The notes below the pieces were generated by a model. It had not been told where the DNA came from and ran no database searches. It saw only the letters and a list, made by a program, of their open reading frames with translations. From positions 306,707-370,706 of the forward strand of contig NZ_AYZR01000008.1 of the NCBI RefSeq assembly GCF_001436555.1: DNA of 64,000 nucleotides, written 5' to 3'. Below, one piece after another: positions 16,413 to 25,588 of the stretch (positions within the stretch are counted from its first letter, which is position 1; every line of letters starts with the position of its first letter). The DNA comes from Lentilactobacillus senioris DSM 24302 = JCM 17472. Its GTDB lineage: Bacteria > Bacillota > Bacilli > Lactobacillales > Lactobacillaceae. Position numbers and translations under genes: made by a program.

Positions 16413-17606
16413 ATGGGAAAATCAATTGCTATTAACGCAGGGAGTTCAACTTTAAAATTTAAGCTTTATGAAATGCCATCAGAAGAAGTTATTACTAGTG
16501 GTGCCATTGATCGAATCGGTTTGGGTGATTCTGATGTTACTATTAAGTATGGAGACGGCGAAAAGTTTTCAGAAACTATGAACATCCAAAACCATGAAGA
16601 AGCAATTCAATTATTGTTAGATAAACTACTTAGCTTAAAAATTATTAATGATTATAGTGAAATCACTGGTGTTGGTCACCGAGTGGTTGCTGGTGGTGAA
16701 TACTTTACGGATTCCGTTGTGATTGATGATGAAGTATTGGCTAAAATTGAAGATTTAGTTGAATTTGCTCCGTTGCATGAACCAGCTAATATTATGGGAA
16801 TTAAGGCTTTTAAGAAAATATTGCCAGATGTTATTAGCGTAGCGGTATTTGATACTTCATTCCACACTACACTTCCAGAAACTAATTATATGTATAGTTT
16901 GCCATATGAATACTACGAAAAATATCGTGCTCGTAAATATGGCGCTCATGGTACAAGTTACCGTTACGTTTCTGCCCGAGCTGCTGCTATGTTAGACAAG
17001 CCTATTGAAGATCTTAAAATGATTATCATGCACTTGGGAGCAGGTGCTTCATTAGATGCTATTAAAGGCGGTAAATCTTTCGATACTTCCATGGGATTCA
17101 CTCCGGTAACTGGAATTACTATGGCAACTCGTTCTGGAGATGTTGATCCTTCAGTATTACAATACATCATGCAAAAAGAAGACATCTCTGATTTTGATGA
17201 TGTGATTGACATTTTGAACCATAAATCTGGTTTACTTGGTATTTCTGGTGTTTCTGCTGATATGCGTGATATTGAAAAGAAAGCTGGAGAAGGGGATCAT
17301 CGTTCACAATTAGCCCACGATATCTTTATTAACCGAGTAGTACGTTATGTGGGTAGTTATATTGCTGAAATGGGTGGAGTAGATGCGATTGTCTTCACTG
17401 CCGGAATTGGTGAAAATGATAAAGGTATTCGTGCAGAATTAGCTGAAAAATTAGCTTGTTTTGGTGTTAAAATTGACGATGCCAAAAATGATATTCGTGG
17501 TGAAGAACGTGATTTAAGTTCTGATGATGCCACAGTTAAAACTTTATTAATTCCTACTGATGAAGAAGTAATGATCGTTCGTGATATTGAACGTTTAAGA
17601 AAATAA
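16413..17606 (+). CDS. ackA: Acetate kinase
   Basis: Converts acetyl phosphate and ADP to acetate and ATP. 397 aa, normal. Seen: AINAGSSTLKFKLYE near the N-terminus, GHRVVAGGEYF, FDTSFHTTLPETNYMY, RKYGAHGTSYRYV, MTMATRSGD-like MATRSGDVDPS and FTAGIGEND. ATG 16413 follows TTAGGAG. Downstream of ytxK in a two-gene unit closed by a terminator at 17613. Confidence 0.96.
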   Translation: MGKSIAINAGSSTLKFKLYEMPSEEVITSGAIDRIGLGDSDVTIKYGDGEKFSETMNIQNHEEAIQLLLDKLLSLKIINDYSEITGVGHRVVAGGEYFTDSVVIDDEVLAKIEDLVEFAPLHEPANIMGIKAFKKILPDVISVAVFDTSFHTTLPETNYMYSLPYEYYEKYRARKYGAHGTSYRYVSARAAAMLDKPIEDLKMIIMHLGAGASLDAIKGGKSFDTSMGFTPVTGITMATRSGDVDPSVLQYIMQKEDISDFDDVIDILNHKSGLLGISGVSADMRDIEKKAGEGDHRSQLAHDIFINRVVRYVGSYIAEMGGVDAIVFTAGIGENDKGIRAELAEKLACFGVKIDDAKNDIRGEERDLSSDDATVKTLLIPTDEEVMIVRDIERLRK

Positions 17607-17612
17607 TTTTAA

Positions 17613-17650
17613 ATAAAAAAGCATTGCCGATTACGGGGTGCTTTTTTATT
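17613..17650 (+). terminator. Terminator after ackA
   Basis: AATAAAAAAGCA and TGCTTTTTTATT pair around a GC-rich loop, followed by T residues. Confidence 0.8.
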
Positions 17651-17700
17651 TTTCAGAAAATATGCTATCATTATTTAAAAGTTAAGAGGTGAGATAGTTT

Positions 17701-19065
17701 ATGGAGAACAATTCTAATCACCAGCAACTATCACGAGAATTAAAGAATCGGCACGTTCAGTTAATCGCATTAGGCGGTACGATCGGAACCGGGTTATTCT
17801 TGGGTGCTGGTGAATCAATTCACTTAGCGGGACCGGCCATTTTACTTTCTTATATTATTGCCGGAATCGCGTGTTTCTTTTTAATGCGTGCTTTAGGTGA
17901 ATTGTTACTTTCTGATTTAGAAACCAACTCGTTCGTTGATTTCATTCAAAAATATATGGGGGATAAGGCTGCTTTTGTAGTCGGCTGGACCTATTGGACT
18001 TGTTGGATTTCCATTGCCATGGCCGAATTAACGGCTGCTGGTTTATATGTTCAAATGTGGTTCCCTCATATTCCGGTGTGGGTAACGGCTCTGGTATTAT
18101 TAGCAATTTTATTTGCGATGAATATTTTTACCGTTTCAGCGTTTGGTGAAACCGAATTTTGGTTTTCAATTATTAAAATCGTGGCAATCTTAGGTTTAAT
18201 TATTGCTGGGATCGTAATGGTATTAGTAAGCTATAAAACACCATTTGGACATGCTAGCGTGTCTAACTTGGTTTCTAATGGATTTTTTGCTCATGGTGCT
18301 AAAGGATTCCTCCTTTCATTTCAAATGGTTTTGTTTAGTTTCGCTGGCGTGGAAATGATTGGGATGACGGCATCTGAAACTAAAGATCCAGAAGTCATTA
18401 TTCCTAAGAGTATTAATGAAGTGCCACAACGGGTAATTATTTTTTATATCGGTTCGTTGCTAGCGATTATGTGTATTTATCCATGGCAACAAGTTTCTCC
18501 TAATTCCAGTCCGTTTGTGCAGGTTTTTTCTGGAATTGGTATTCAATCTGCAGCAGCAATTATCAACTTCGTAGTCTTAACTGCAGCAGCTTCTTCATGT
18601 AATAGTGCTATTTTTACAACTGGTAGAATGATTTTTTCAATGAACTACAACTCCAAATCTAAGTTTGGTAAGCAGTTGGGTTCATTGTCCCTCCGGCAAA
18701 TTCCTCGCAATGGTATTATTTTTTCCACGTTAATAATTGCTTTAATAATTATTTTAGGGATTTTCTTGCCCGGAAACTTATTTACCTTTATATCTAGTGT
18801 GGCCACTACCTGTTTCTTGTTTGTTTGGAGTATGATAGTGATCGCCCATCTACGATACCGTAAATCAGTTAAGCAAACTAAAAGCGAGTCAAAATTAAAA
18901 TTTAAAATGCCATTATTTCCATTATCAGATTACTTTGTATTGTTATTTTATGCAGTCGTAATAGTAGTTTTGGTGATGAGATTAAATACCTTGATCGCCT
19001 TGATTGGTTCGGTCATTTGGCTAGCAATTTTATGGCTGATATCTATTTTTCGAAAAAATAACTAA
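17701..19065 (+). CDS. APC-family amino acid permease, CycA-like
   Basis: 454-aa integral membrane transporter with about 12 hydrophobic segments. Seen: the family start LKNRHVQLIALGGTIGTGLF, GPAILLSYIIAG, VGWTYWTCWISIAMAELTAA, FSFAGVEMIGMTASETKDP and the C-terminal VLLFYAVVIVVLVMRL region. Closest by eye to the CycA/AapA group (D-serine, D-alanine, glycine), but lysine or other substrates cannot be excluded. ATG 17701 follows AAGAGGTGAGATAG. Single gene with its own terminator at 19072. Confidence 0.88.
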   Translation: MENNSNHQQLSRELKNRHVQLIALGGTIGTGLFLGAGESIHLAGPAILLSYIIAGIACFFLMRALGELLLSDLETNSFVDFIQKYMGDKAAFVVGWTYWTCWISIAMAELTAAGLYVQMWFPHIPVWVTALVLLAILFAMNIFTVSAFGETEFWFSIIKIVAILGLIIAGIVMVLVSYKTPFGHASVSNLVSNGFFAHGAKGFLLSFQMVLFSFAGVEMIGMTASETKDPEVIIPKSINEVPQRVIIFYIGSLLAIMCIYPWQQVSPNSSPFVQVFSGIGIQSAAAIINFVVLTAAASSCNSAIFTTGRMIFSMNYNSKSKFGKQLGSLSLRQIPRNGIIFSTLIIALIIILGIFLPGNLFTFISSVATTCFLFVWSMIVIAHLRYRKSVKQTKSESKLKFKMPLFPLSDYFVLLFYAVVIVVLVMRLNTLIALIGSVIWLAILWLISIFRKNN

Positions 19066-19071
19066 GTTTAG

Positions 19072-19100
19072 ACGGTGGACGATGGTCTCACCGTTTTTTT
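19072..19100 (+). terminator. Terminator after the permease gene
   Basis: ACGGTG (19072-19077) pairs with CACCGT (19089-19094), followed by seven Ts. Confidence 0.75.
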
Positions 19101-19139
19101 AATGGTATTATCAAATTAGTTAGTAAAGGAGGGGCACAA

Positions 19140-19748
19140 ATGCAGTATTTTACTTCAGACACCCATTTTTTTCATGATCAATTAGTGGGAGTTAACGACT
19201 TTTCTAATCGTAACTTCATTGATGCGGCAGACATGGATGAAGTTATTGTGCAAAATTGGAATGAAAAAGTGAAACCTAATGATACGGTATATCATTTAGG
19301 CGATATTGCCATGCTCCACACTAAACCCAGTAAATTAGCGGATGAACGGATTTTTGAAATTTTAAGTAGGTTAAATGGCCATTTAATTTTAATTAAGGGA
19401 AATCATGATAGTCGAGAACTGTTTAAGTACTTGGACCGTCATAACTTTTTGATAGATGGTCAACCTAAATTTGAGTTTCATGATGTGGGAGTCTTAATTA
19501 AAATGAACCATCGTCAGTATTATTTAACTCATTATCCGATGATGTTGGGAATTGTTAAGCAGATCATTAATGTGCATGGTCATTTACATCGCTATACGGT
19601 TCCGATTAAAGAAAATATTAATGTGGGACCTGACTCCGGAGATTTAGACTATTTAAAAACAGCAGTTCCGTTTGGGGCGCCCTTGTCGTCCACGGAACTA
19701 GAAGAGATTGTAACTCAGAAAGGGATCGATTTTGCTAAACGAAGATAA
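19140..19748 (+). CDS. Calcineurin-like metallophosphoesterase
   Basis: 202-aa phosphoesterase. Metal-binding motifs in order: YFTSDTHFFHD (D-x-H), VYHLGDIAM (GD), LIKGNHDS (GNHD), and VHGHLHRYT (GHxH). No signal peptide, so cytoplasmic. Substrate unknown; nucleotides or nucleic-acid phosphates are typical. ATG 19140 follows AAAGGAGGGG. It overlaps the next phosphoesterase gene by 17 nt. Confidence 0.88.
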   Translation: MQYFTSDTHFFHDQLVGVNDFSNRNFIDAADMDEVIVQNWNEKVKPNDTVYHLGDIAMLHTKPSKLADERIFEILSRLNGHLILIKGNHDSRELFKYLDRHNFLIDGQPKFEFHDVGVLIKMNHRQYYLTHYPMMLGIVKQIINVHGHLHRYTVPIKENINVGPDSGDLDYLKTAVPFGAPLSSTELEEIVTQKGIDFAKRR

Positions 19749-21129
19749 TCACGAAACTATTTCTATTTTTCATACTAATGATTTTCATTCGCATTTTGCC
19801 AACTGGCCAAAAATTAAACGGTACATTCAATCTGGTAAACAACGAGATAGGGCCTTAGGGGACACTGTTTTAACGTTTGATATTGGTGATTTCATGGATC
19901 GCTTCGAACCCCTAACTGAAGCAACTAACGGTAAGGCCGGAGTGCAATTTATGAATGAATTAAATTATGACGGGGTAACAATTGGTAACAATGAAGGTTT
20001 AACCAACTCTAAGGAACAGTTAAATCAACTGTATCAGAAAGCCAACTTTGATATTTTATTAGCCAATTTAAAAGATCCGCAAACTAATTCTTTGCCTAAA
20101 TGGGCTAATGAAGCCAAATTAATCGTTACGCCACAACATACCAGAATTTTGGTATTTGGAATGACGGCTCCGTATTCTAGTACCTATCCTAAATTAGGTT
20201 GGGAAGTTGAGGATGTTAATCAAACTGCAGAACGGATTTTAACTAAATATGAAGGACAGTATGATATTTGTATCTTACTATCTCATTTAGGACTGCCTAC
20301 TGATCGTGAATTAGCGCAAAAATTTCCAGCTATTAACTTAATTTTAGGAGGCCATACCCATCACCTGTTAATGGAAGGAGAGCTGGTTAACCAAACAATG
20401 TTAGCAGCTGCTCAAAAATGGGGAAACTACGTTGGTCACGTTACGTTAACGTTAGATAATCATCAGATTACTGAACAAACTGTTTCCGTTCAAGAAGTGG
20501 CAGCATTGCCTTCTGAACCAGTAGATTTAAAAGAGATCAATAAGACTTTTAGCATGGGGACTGCCTTATTATCTGCACAAAAGGTTGCCCAACTAGATCA
20601 TCCAGTAACTACACAATTAATTGGTGATTCAGAAATGGTTGATCTGGGATTAAAGGCGTTACAAGCTAAAACTAAAACTCAGGGTGCTGTCATCAATACC
20701 GGGTTATTTTTAAAGAGTTTACCTGCTGGAATAATTGATGAAAACCAAATACATGATGTATTGCCACATGCGATGCAAGTCATGAAAGTGACTTTAGATG
20801 GTTATAATCTTTGGCGATTAATTCAGGAAATGGAAAAAAACAGAAATTTCCTCTTACGTTACCCGCAAAAGGGAATGGGATTTCGGGGAAAAGTTTTTGG
20901 AGAATTACATTACCAAGGTATTGAATATCAAAAGGCAACGGGGAAAGTTTTATGGCATGGAGAGCCATTAAATCCACAGCAAAACTATGAAGTTGCGATG
21001 TTGGACCATTACCTGTATATTCCCTTTTTCCCAACTATCCAAATTTGTGGTAAAAATGAAATTTACTTTGATGAAAATTTACGGCAGGTATTTGCTCATT
21101 ATTTAAGTGATCAATTTCCTATCAAGTAA
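19732..21129 (+). CDS. 5'-nucleotidase/2',3'-cyclic phosphodiesterase-type metallophosphoesterase (YunD-like)
   Basis: 465-aa two-domain enzyme of the UshA/YunD type. N-terminal metal centre: SIFHTNDFHSHF, TFDIGDFMDR, TIGNNEG, ILLSHLG and LILGGHTHH. A C-terminal nucleotidase domain follows (about 270-465; GAVINTGLFLKSLPAG, PLNPQQNYEVAMLDHYLY). There is no signal peptide or anchor, so it acts in the cytoplasm, unlike secreted UshA. TTG 19732 follows AAAGGGA and overlaps the preceding gene by 17 nt, pairing two phosphoesterases in one transcript. Confidence 0.88.
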   Translation: MLNEDNHETISIFHTNDFHSHFANWPKIKRYIQSGKQRDRALGDTVLTFDIGDFMDRFEPLTEATNGKAGVQFMNELNYDGVTIGNNEGLTNSKEQLNQLYQKANFDILLANLKDPQTNSLPKWANEAKLIVTPQHTRILVFGMTAPYSSTYPKLGWEVEDVNQTAERILTKYEGQYDICILLSHLGLPTDRELAQKFPAINLILGGHTHHLLMEGELVNQTMLAAAQKWGNYVGHVTLTLDNHQITEQTVSVQEVAALPSEPVDLKEINKTFSMGTALLSAQKVAQLDHPVTTQLIGDSEMVDLGLKALQAKTKTQGAVINTGLFLKSLPAGIIDENQIHDVLPHAMQVMKVTLDGYNLWRLIQEMEKNRNFLLRYPQKGMGFRGKVFGELHYQGIEYQKATGKVLWHGEPLNPQQNYEVAMLDHYLYIPFFPTIQICGKNEIYFDENLRQVFAHYLSDQFPIK

Positions 21130-21151
21130 ATGAAATGAAACGGAGTAACTT

Positions 21152-21724
21152 ATGGATAAAAATGAACTAAAGGATTTAATTGAAGAACGTAACGCAAAAC
21201 GAAAACCAATGGTAAAAATTACGTTTGAAGATTTAACCTCGTTTTCTATTAATGATCATCAATATAAGATGATTAGTGATCATAATAATAGTTTTGATGT
21301 TCATCAATTTGAAATGGCATTTAATTCGTCATTTAGTAAATTTGATTACATTGTGGGCCAATTATTTGATAATCAATTACGACTGAGAGGTTTTTATGAA
21401 GCCGGTCGAGATAATGCAGACGGACCTTTTATTGGCCAATTGAATGATATTTTGGTTGAGCAACTGATTTTTAGTGACGATATTTATATTATTCAAAACC
21501 TAGAACCAAGACCTATTCCGGTTCCTAGAAGTAGTTCTAGGCGTCGACGTTCTAGAAGGGGTCGGCAACGCAATCGACGTAATTCAGATAATAAGAACGG
21601 CGGTTTTAAAACAACGACTACTAAAGTACAAAATAATGAAGGCAAACGTAAAATGGTAGTGAAAGAAAAACGCAAGAACGGTAACCATAATTTTGTGATT
21701 AAGGAAAATAAGAAGGGAAAATAA
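21152..21724 (+). CDS. yutD: YutD-family protein with a long basic tail
   Basis: 190 aa. The N-terminal half (about 20-120) matches the YutD/DUF1027 family: FDYIVGQLFDNQLRLRGFYE and the preceding YKMISDHNNSFD region. Function unknown. After residue 120 the protein is low-complexity and very basic (SSSRRRRSRRGRQRNRRNS, then lysine-rich to the end), which suggests RNA or DNA contact. Most YutD proteins are shorter. ATG 21152 follows CGGAG. It is in an operon with the phosphoesterases and the HAD gene (6 nt gap), an order also seen around yutD-yutF-yunD in Bacillus. Confidence 0.85.
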   Translation: MDKNELKDLIEERNAKRKPMVKITFEDLTSFSINDHQYKMISDHNNSFDVHQFEMAFNSSFSKFDYIVGQLFDNQLRLRGFYEAGRDNADGPFIGQLNDILVEQLIFSDDIYIIQNLEPRPIPVPRSSSRRRRSRRGRQRNRRNSDNKNGGFKTTTTKVQNNEGKRKMVVKEKRKNGNHNFVIKENKKGK

Positions 21725-21730
21725 TTTATT

Positions 21731-22513
21731 ATGAAGCAATATCGAGGATACCTGATTGACCTTGATGGTACTGTGTATGCTGGTACTAAGAAAATTCCGG
21801 CTGCTAAAAGATTTATTGAACGCCTACAACAAAAGCAGATTCCGTTTTTATTCGTTACTAACAATTCAACTCAGCTTCCAGAAGCAGTTGCTACTAACTT
21901 AGCTAATAATCATGATATCTATGTAAATGCACAAAATGTTTATACTTCTGGCATGGCCACGGTAGATTATTTGAACCAAGAAACCAAAGATTGGCCAGCT
22001 GAAGACAAAACCGTATTAGTAGTTGGAGAGTATGGCTTAAAACAAGTGATTTTGCAGTCGGGCTACACACTAGCTATTGATAATCCAGCATTTACAGTTG
22101 TGGGACTAGATTCTGACTTAACCTACGAAAAGCTTACCCAGGCTGTTTTAGCGATTAGAAACGGTTCTAGATTTGTGGGAACTAATCCAGATACCAACAT
22201 TCCTAAGGAGCGAGGATTACTTCCAGGAGCTGGGGCAGTGGTTGACTTTGTTCGTTACGCAACTCAGGTAGAGCCAGTAATGATTGGCAAGCCACAGGCT
22301 CAGATAATTAATACAGCTCTAAGACGGATAAATTTACCAGCAACGGATGTTGTAATGGTCGGGGATAATTACAATACCGATATCAAGGCGGGGATTAACG
22401 CTCAGGTAGATACACTACTGGTTTATACAGGGGTTTCAACGCCGGAACTGGTGGCTAAAGAAGCTATCCAACCAACTAATTTCATCAATAGTCTTGATGA
22501 ATGGGAAGTTTAA
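21731..22513 (+). CDS. yutF: HAD-IIA phosphatase (YutF/NagD-like)
   Basis: 260-aa HAD hydrolase. Seen: motif I GYLIDLDGTVYAG, motif II LFVTNNST, motif III in MIGKPQAQI, motif IV VVMVGDNYNTDI. The C2 cap lies between motifs II and III. The TIGR01457 group in Firmicutes is thought to act on sugar phosphates or p-nitrophenyl phosphate; physiological substrate unknown. It follows yutD by 6 nt and precedes the membrane protein gene by 1 nt. Confidence 0.88.
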   Translation: MKQYRGYLIDLDGTVYAGTKKIPAAKRFIERLQQKQIPFLFVTNNSTQLPEAVATNLANNHDIYVNAQNVYTSGMATVDYLNQETKDWPAEDKTVLVVGEYGLKQVILQSGYTLAIDNPAFTVVGLDSDLTYEKLTQAVLAIRNGSRFVGTNPDTNIPKERGLLPGAGAVVDFVRYATQVEPVMIGKPQAQIINTALRRINLPATDVVMVGDNYNTDIKAGINAQVDTLLVYTGVSTPELVAKEAIQPTNFINSLDEWEV

Positions 22514-22514
22514 G

Positions 22515-23147
22515 ATGCTTAAAAGAGCGTTCCAAGCCCTGATTGTATTTTTGTTCATTATTTCGCTGGCTATCTTCGTTACGATTAATTCTGTATGGCT
22601 GTTTCGGTTATCAATTCCGTTATTTCACCTTACTGATCAAACTGGACTAACTACTTCGCAGATGATGCATGAATATTTAAAAATGATTAGTTATTTACAA
22701 CTACCTTGGCAAACTAGCTTGCATTTTGATTTTTTTGCTAGTTCTAGTCAGGGTTTGCAACATTTTAAAGATGTTCGTTCACTAGTTATGGTTAATAACC
22801 TTGTAATGTTAATTAGCGGAGTTGCTAGTTGGCTAGTGCTAAATAAGTTGGTTCAAAATAAGCAATTATACAATTTATTAAATCCCTTAAGGATATTAGT
22901 AACAATCATAATTGGTATCGCGGGGATAATGCTCGTTAATTTTGATCAAGCCTTTATTTGGTTTCATCAGTTATTCTTCCGAAATGATTATTGGTTGTTC
23001 GATCCTAATCGTGACGAAGTAATTAATATGTTACCAGATGGTTTTTTTGCCCTTTGTTTTTTGCTATTTGGGGCATTAGTATCTATAGGAATCCTAGTGC
23101 TTTTGTTAATGATTCGTTATCAAATTAAAGCAGCAAAAAAGGACTGA
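22515..23147 (+). CDS. TIGR01906/DUF1461-type integral membrane protein
   Basis: 210-aa membrane protein. Hydrophobic segments lie at about residues 5-28, 93-112, 127-150 and 178-203. The LFFRNDYWLFDPNRDEVINM block is typical of the Firmicute family of unknown function described as TIGR01906. ATG 22515 follows TGGGAAG within the end of the HAD gene; an upstream in-frame ATG at 22494 would only re-read that gene. Operon yutD-yutF-this gene matches the arrangement in many lactobacilli. Confidence 0.82.
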   Translation: MLKRAFQALIVFLFIISLAIFVTINSVWLFRLSIPLFHLTDQTGLTTSQMMHEYLKMISYLQLPWQTSLHFDFFASSSQGLQHFKDVRSLVMVNNLVMLISGVASWLVLNKLVQNKQLYNLLNPLRILVTIIIGIAGIMLVNFDQAFIWFHQLFFRNDYWLFDPNRDEVINMLPDGFFALCFLLFGALVSIGILVLLLMIRYQIKAAKKD

Positions 23148-23166
23148 ATTTATCAGTCCTTTTTTG
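23135..23166 (+). terminator. Terminator after the yut operon
   Basis: AAAAAAGGACTGA pairs with TCAGTCCTTTTTT; it overlaps the stop codon region of the membrane protein gene. Confidence 0.85.
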
Positions 23167-23266
23167 TTTTACGGTTATAAGGTTTTGATTGGGAAGTAAG
23201 TTAATTCCAAATATTGTAGCAGCTATCTAGACTAGATTCTCATATTTATGATGATTCTGTATAATT

Positions 23267-23455
23267 TTAGTTAACGGGATCTTCCATTAAAATCCATAGT
23301 ACCAAGTAAGCTATGATTCCTGGAAACAGTGGGGTAATTGCTAATAAAACAAATAAAATCCGTACTAAATTGGTGTTCCAATTAAAATGTTCGCTAAGGC
23401 CGGCAATGACACCAGCGATGACTTTATTGTTTGATCGATGAATAGGAATTTTCAT
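23267..23455 (-). CDS. PspC-domain membrane protein
   Basis: 62-aa PspC-domain protein. Seen: RSNNKVIAGVIAGLSEHFNW, then NLVRILFVLLAITPLFPGI and a second half of the hydrophobic segment IAYLVLWILM. Phage-shock PspC proteins respond to membrane stress; this short stand-alone form is common in lactobacilli. The start is ATG at 23455 behind AGAGGTGAT; reading from further upstream is unnecessary. Divergent from the small gene at 23576. Confidence 0.88.
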   Translation of the reverse strand: MKIPIHRSNNKVIAGVIAGLSEHFNWNTNLVRILFVLLAITPLFPGIIAYLVLWILMEDPVN

Positions 23456-23575
23456 GTTATCACCTCTTTTAATCATAAGTCTATTAATAAATACCTAAGT
23501 TTTCAAACAAAAAGTTTCTTTTTTAGCCAAATAAGGATAGAATATAATAGTAATTTTGGTAGGAGAATAATAAAT

Positions 23576-23821
23576 ATGATAACTTTAAATTTAAATGGTA
23601 ATTTAGGGAACCAGCAAGTTAATTTATCTAATGGCGCTAAGGGGCAATTATCGGGAGTACGAATTTTTGGCGGAATTCCTGGTCAAGTTCAAACGGTTCA
23701 ATGGACATTTGTTCCAGGAGCACCAGAACTCGAAGGATTTGTTTTTGCAGGTTCTTTTGAAGAAGGACAAGAAATCAAATCAATTACTGGATTAAATACG
23801 TACAAAATTCATTTTATTTAA
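23576..23821 (+). CDS. Small protein of unknown function
   Basis: 81-aa ORF, ATG 23576 behind TAGGAGAA. I do not recognise the family. It begins MITLNLNGNLGNQQVNLSNG, is rich in Gly, Gln and hydrophobic beta-type residues (RIFGGIPGQVQTVQWTFVPG), and has no membrane helix or signal. A likely -10 TATAAT lies just upstream near 23543, and a terminator follows, so it appears to be a real single-gene unit. The pattern suggests a small beta-sheet protein. Confidence 0.7.
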   Translation: MITLNLNGNLGNQQVNLSNGAKGQLSGVRIFGGIPGQVQTVQWTFVPGAPELEGFVFAGSFEEGQEIKSITGLNTYKIHFI

Positions 23822-23829
23822 CGTTACAT

Positions 23830-23857
23830 AGACTGCTGGATGCGGTCTTTTTCTTTT
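23830..23857 (+). terminator. Terminator after the small gene
   Basis: AGACTGC and GCGGTCT pair with one T-G pair, followed by TTTTTC. It ends before the mvaS SD. Confidence 0.65.
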
Positions 23858-23868
23858 AGGAGGTTATC

Positions 23869-25038
23869 ATGAAAGTAGGAATTGACAAATTAGGATTTTA
23901 CACGCCGGAGACCTATATTGATATGACTGAGTTGGCTAATGCTAGAGGAGAAGATCCCGCCAAATATTTGATAGGAATTGGTCAACGAAAACAGGCAATT
24001 GCCCCAGTCACCCAAGACGTGGTAACCATGGCAGCTAATGCTGCTACCAAAATATTAACGCCGGCTGACAAACAATCAATCAAAATGGTTTTGTTTGGAA
24101 CTGAAAGTGGCGTGGACAATTCTAAAGCTACCGCTGTTTATTTGCAGACACTTCTGGGATTATCCGCTGATGTTAGGGCAGTAGAAATTAAACAAGCTTG
24201 TTATGGTGCTACCGCCGGAGTACAAATGGCTTGTGATTATGTGAGAAGTCATCCTACAGCCAGCGTATTAGTAATCGGGGCAGATATTGCTCGTTACGGT
24301 CTAAATACCCCTGGAGAAGTAACTCAAGGCGCTGGGGCAGTGGCAATGTTAATTAAAGCTGATCCTGATTTGATCGAATTAGAAGCCGAAAGTGTTTTTC
24401 ATTCTGCAGATGTAATGGATTTTTGGCGACCACTTTATAGATCAGAAGCCTTAGTAGATGGCCATTATTCCAATAATGTCTATATTGATTTCTTTAATCA
24501 AACTTGGCAGGAGTTTCAAAATAGAACGGATACCAATATCAGTGATTTTGATGCTTTCCTATTTCATTTGCCTTACACCAAAATGGGGTTAAAGGCCTTA
24601 CGAACAATTACCAGTGATGATCAACACTCGCAAGACTTACTGACCGAGTTTGAAGCTGCTAAAAAATTTAACGCAGAAGTTGGAAATATCTATACTGGTT
24701 CTTTATATTTAAGTTTAATTTCTTGGTTGGTTAATTCACAAACGCTTGCTTCAGGTAACCATGTTGGTTTCTTTAGTTTTGGCTCTGGGGCACAAGGAGA
24801 ATTCTTTGCTGGTAATGTGGGCCCGTCAACACAATTACAGAATTTAAAAATGCAAATGGAGGCTTCATTGAATCAGCGTCGGCAAATAAGTATTAAAGAG
24901 TATGAAGCTATGTTTGAGGCCCGACGACCATTTGAAGCTGGTGATTACGCATTTGATCTTTCTGAAGAAAAAGCACAATTTTACTTGAAGGGTCAGCAAA
25001 ATCACCAATTATTATATGTAAATACGAAAAATAATTAA
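23869..25038 (+). CDS. mvaS: Hydroxymethylglutaryl-CoA synthase
   Basis: Condenses acetyl-CoA and acetoacetyl-CoA to HMG-CoA, the first committed step of the mevalonate route to isoprenoids. 389 aa, normal. Seen: GTESGVDNSKA with Glu79, EIKQACYGATAG with catalytic Cys111, and FHLPYTKMG with the His. ATG 23869 follows AGGAGG. No other mevalonate genes are in the window, but the product feeds undecaprenyl phosphate made by UppS at 33580. The mevalonate pathway is typical of lactobacilli. Confidence 0.95.
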   Translation: MKVGIDKLGFYTPETYIDMTELANARGEDPAKYLIGIGQRKQAIAPVTQDVVTMAANAATKILTPADKQSIKMVLFGTESGVDNSKATAVYLQTLLGLSADVRAVEIKQACYGATAGVQMACDYVRSHPTASVLVIGADIARYGLNTPGEVTQGAGAVAMLIKADPDLIELEAESVFHSADVMDFWRPLYRSEALVDGHYSNNVYIDFFNQTWQEFQNRTDTNISDFDAFLFHLPYTKMGLKALRTITSDDQHSQDLLTEFEAAKKFNAEVGNIYTGSLYLSLISWLVNSQTLASGNHVGFFSFGSGAQGEFFAGNVGPSTQLQNLKMQMEASLNQRRQISIKEYEAMFEARRPFEAGDYAFDLSEEKAQFYLKGQQNHQLLYVNTKNN

Positions 25039-25100
25039 ATTTTGACTTGAAACGTTCGTATATTTCCCTTAAAATTAAGAAAAAACGGGAGAGTGACAAC

Positions 25101-25541
25101 ATGAAAAACATTTATCTAGCCGCACCATTTTTTAGTGATGAACAAAATGAACGAGTAACTAGGGTTGAGGAAGACTTAGCAGCCAATCCGACGGTTGGTG
25201 AAGTGTTTAGCCCCCGCAAAAATCAATTGGAACAATATGAAATGGGCACAAAAAAATGGGCTCAAGAAATTTTTAAGTATGATACCTCAAAAATTGACTG
25301 GTGTGATGTAGTAGTTGCAGTTGTTGATTTTGATGATGACGATGTTGACAGCGGTACAGCATTTGAAATTGGCTATGCATACAGTACTAATAAACCTCTT
25401 GTCATTTTTCATGAAAAAGACACTATTTTGAATTTAATGGTGTCAGAAAGCTTAAAGGCACACTTAACTACTGATAAACAATTACAAGACTATAATTTTG
25501 AAGACCTACCTTTAGTACCTTATGATGGCAAGGTAATTTAA
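25101..25541 (+). CDS. Nucleoside 2-deoxyribosyltransferase
   Basis: 146-aa purine/pyrimidine deoxyribosyl exchange enzyme, characteristic of lactobacilli. Seen: IYLAAPFFSDEQNERV, VFSPRKNQ, DWCDVVVAVVDF, and DSGTAFEIGYAY with the nucleophile Glu89. ATG 25101 follows GGGAGAG; upstream in-frame sequence is non-coding. It lets the cell scavenge deoxynucleosides. A bidirectional terminator with lexA follows. Confidence 0.92.
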   Translation: MKNIYLAAPFFSDEQNERVTRVEEDLAANPTVGEVFSPRKNQLEQYEMGTKKWAQEIFKYDTSKIDWCDVVVAVVDFDDDDVDSGTAFEIGYAYSTNKPLVIFHEKDTILNLMVSESLKAHLTTDKQLQDYNFEDLPLVPYDGKVI

Positions 25542-25546
25542 AAAGC

Positions 25547-25588
25547 AAAAAGGAATTAACACTGAGTGTTAATTCCTTTTTTATTCAA
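25547..25588. terminator. Bidirectional terminator between deoxyribosyltransferase gene and lexA
   Basis: AAAAAGGAATTAACACT and its near-complement AGTGTTAATTCCTTTTT form a long stem; T runs occur on both strands. It overlaps the end of lexA (stop at 25581). Confidence 0.85.
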
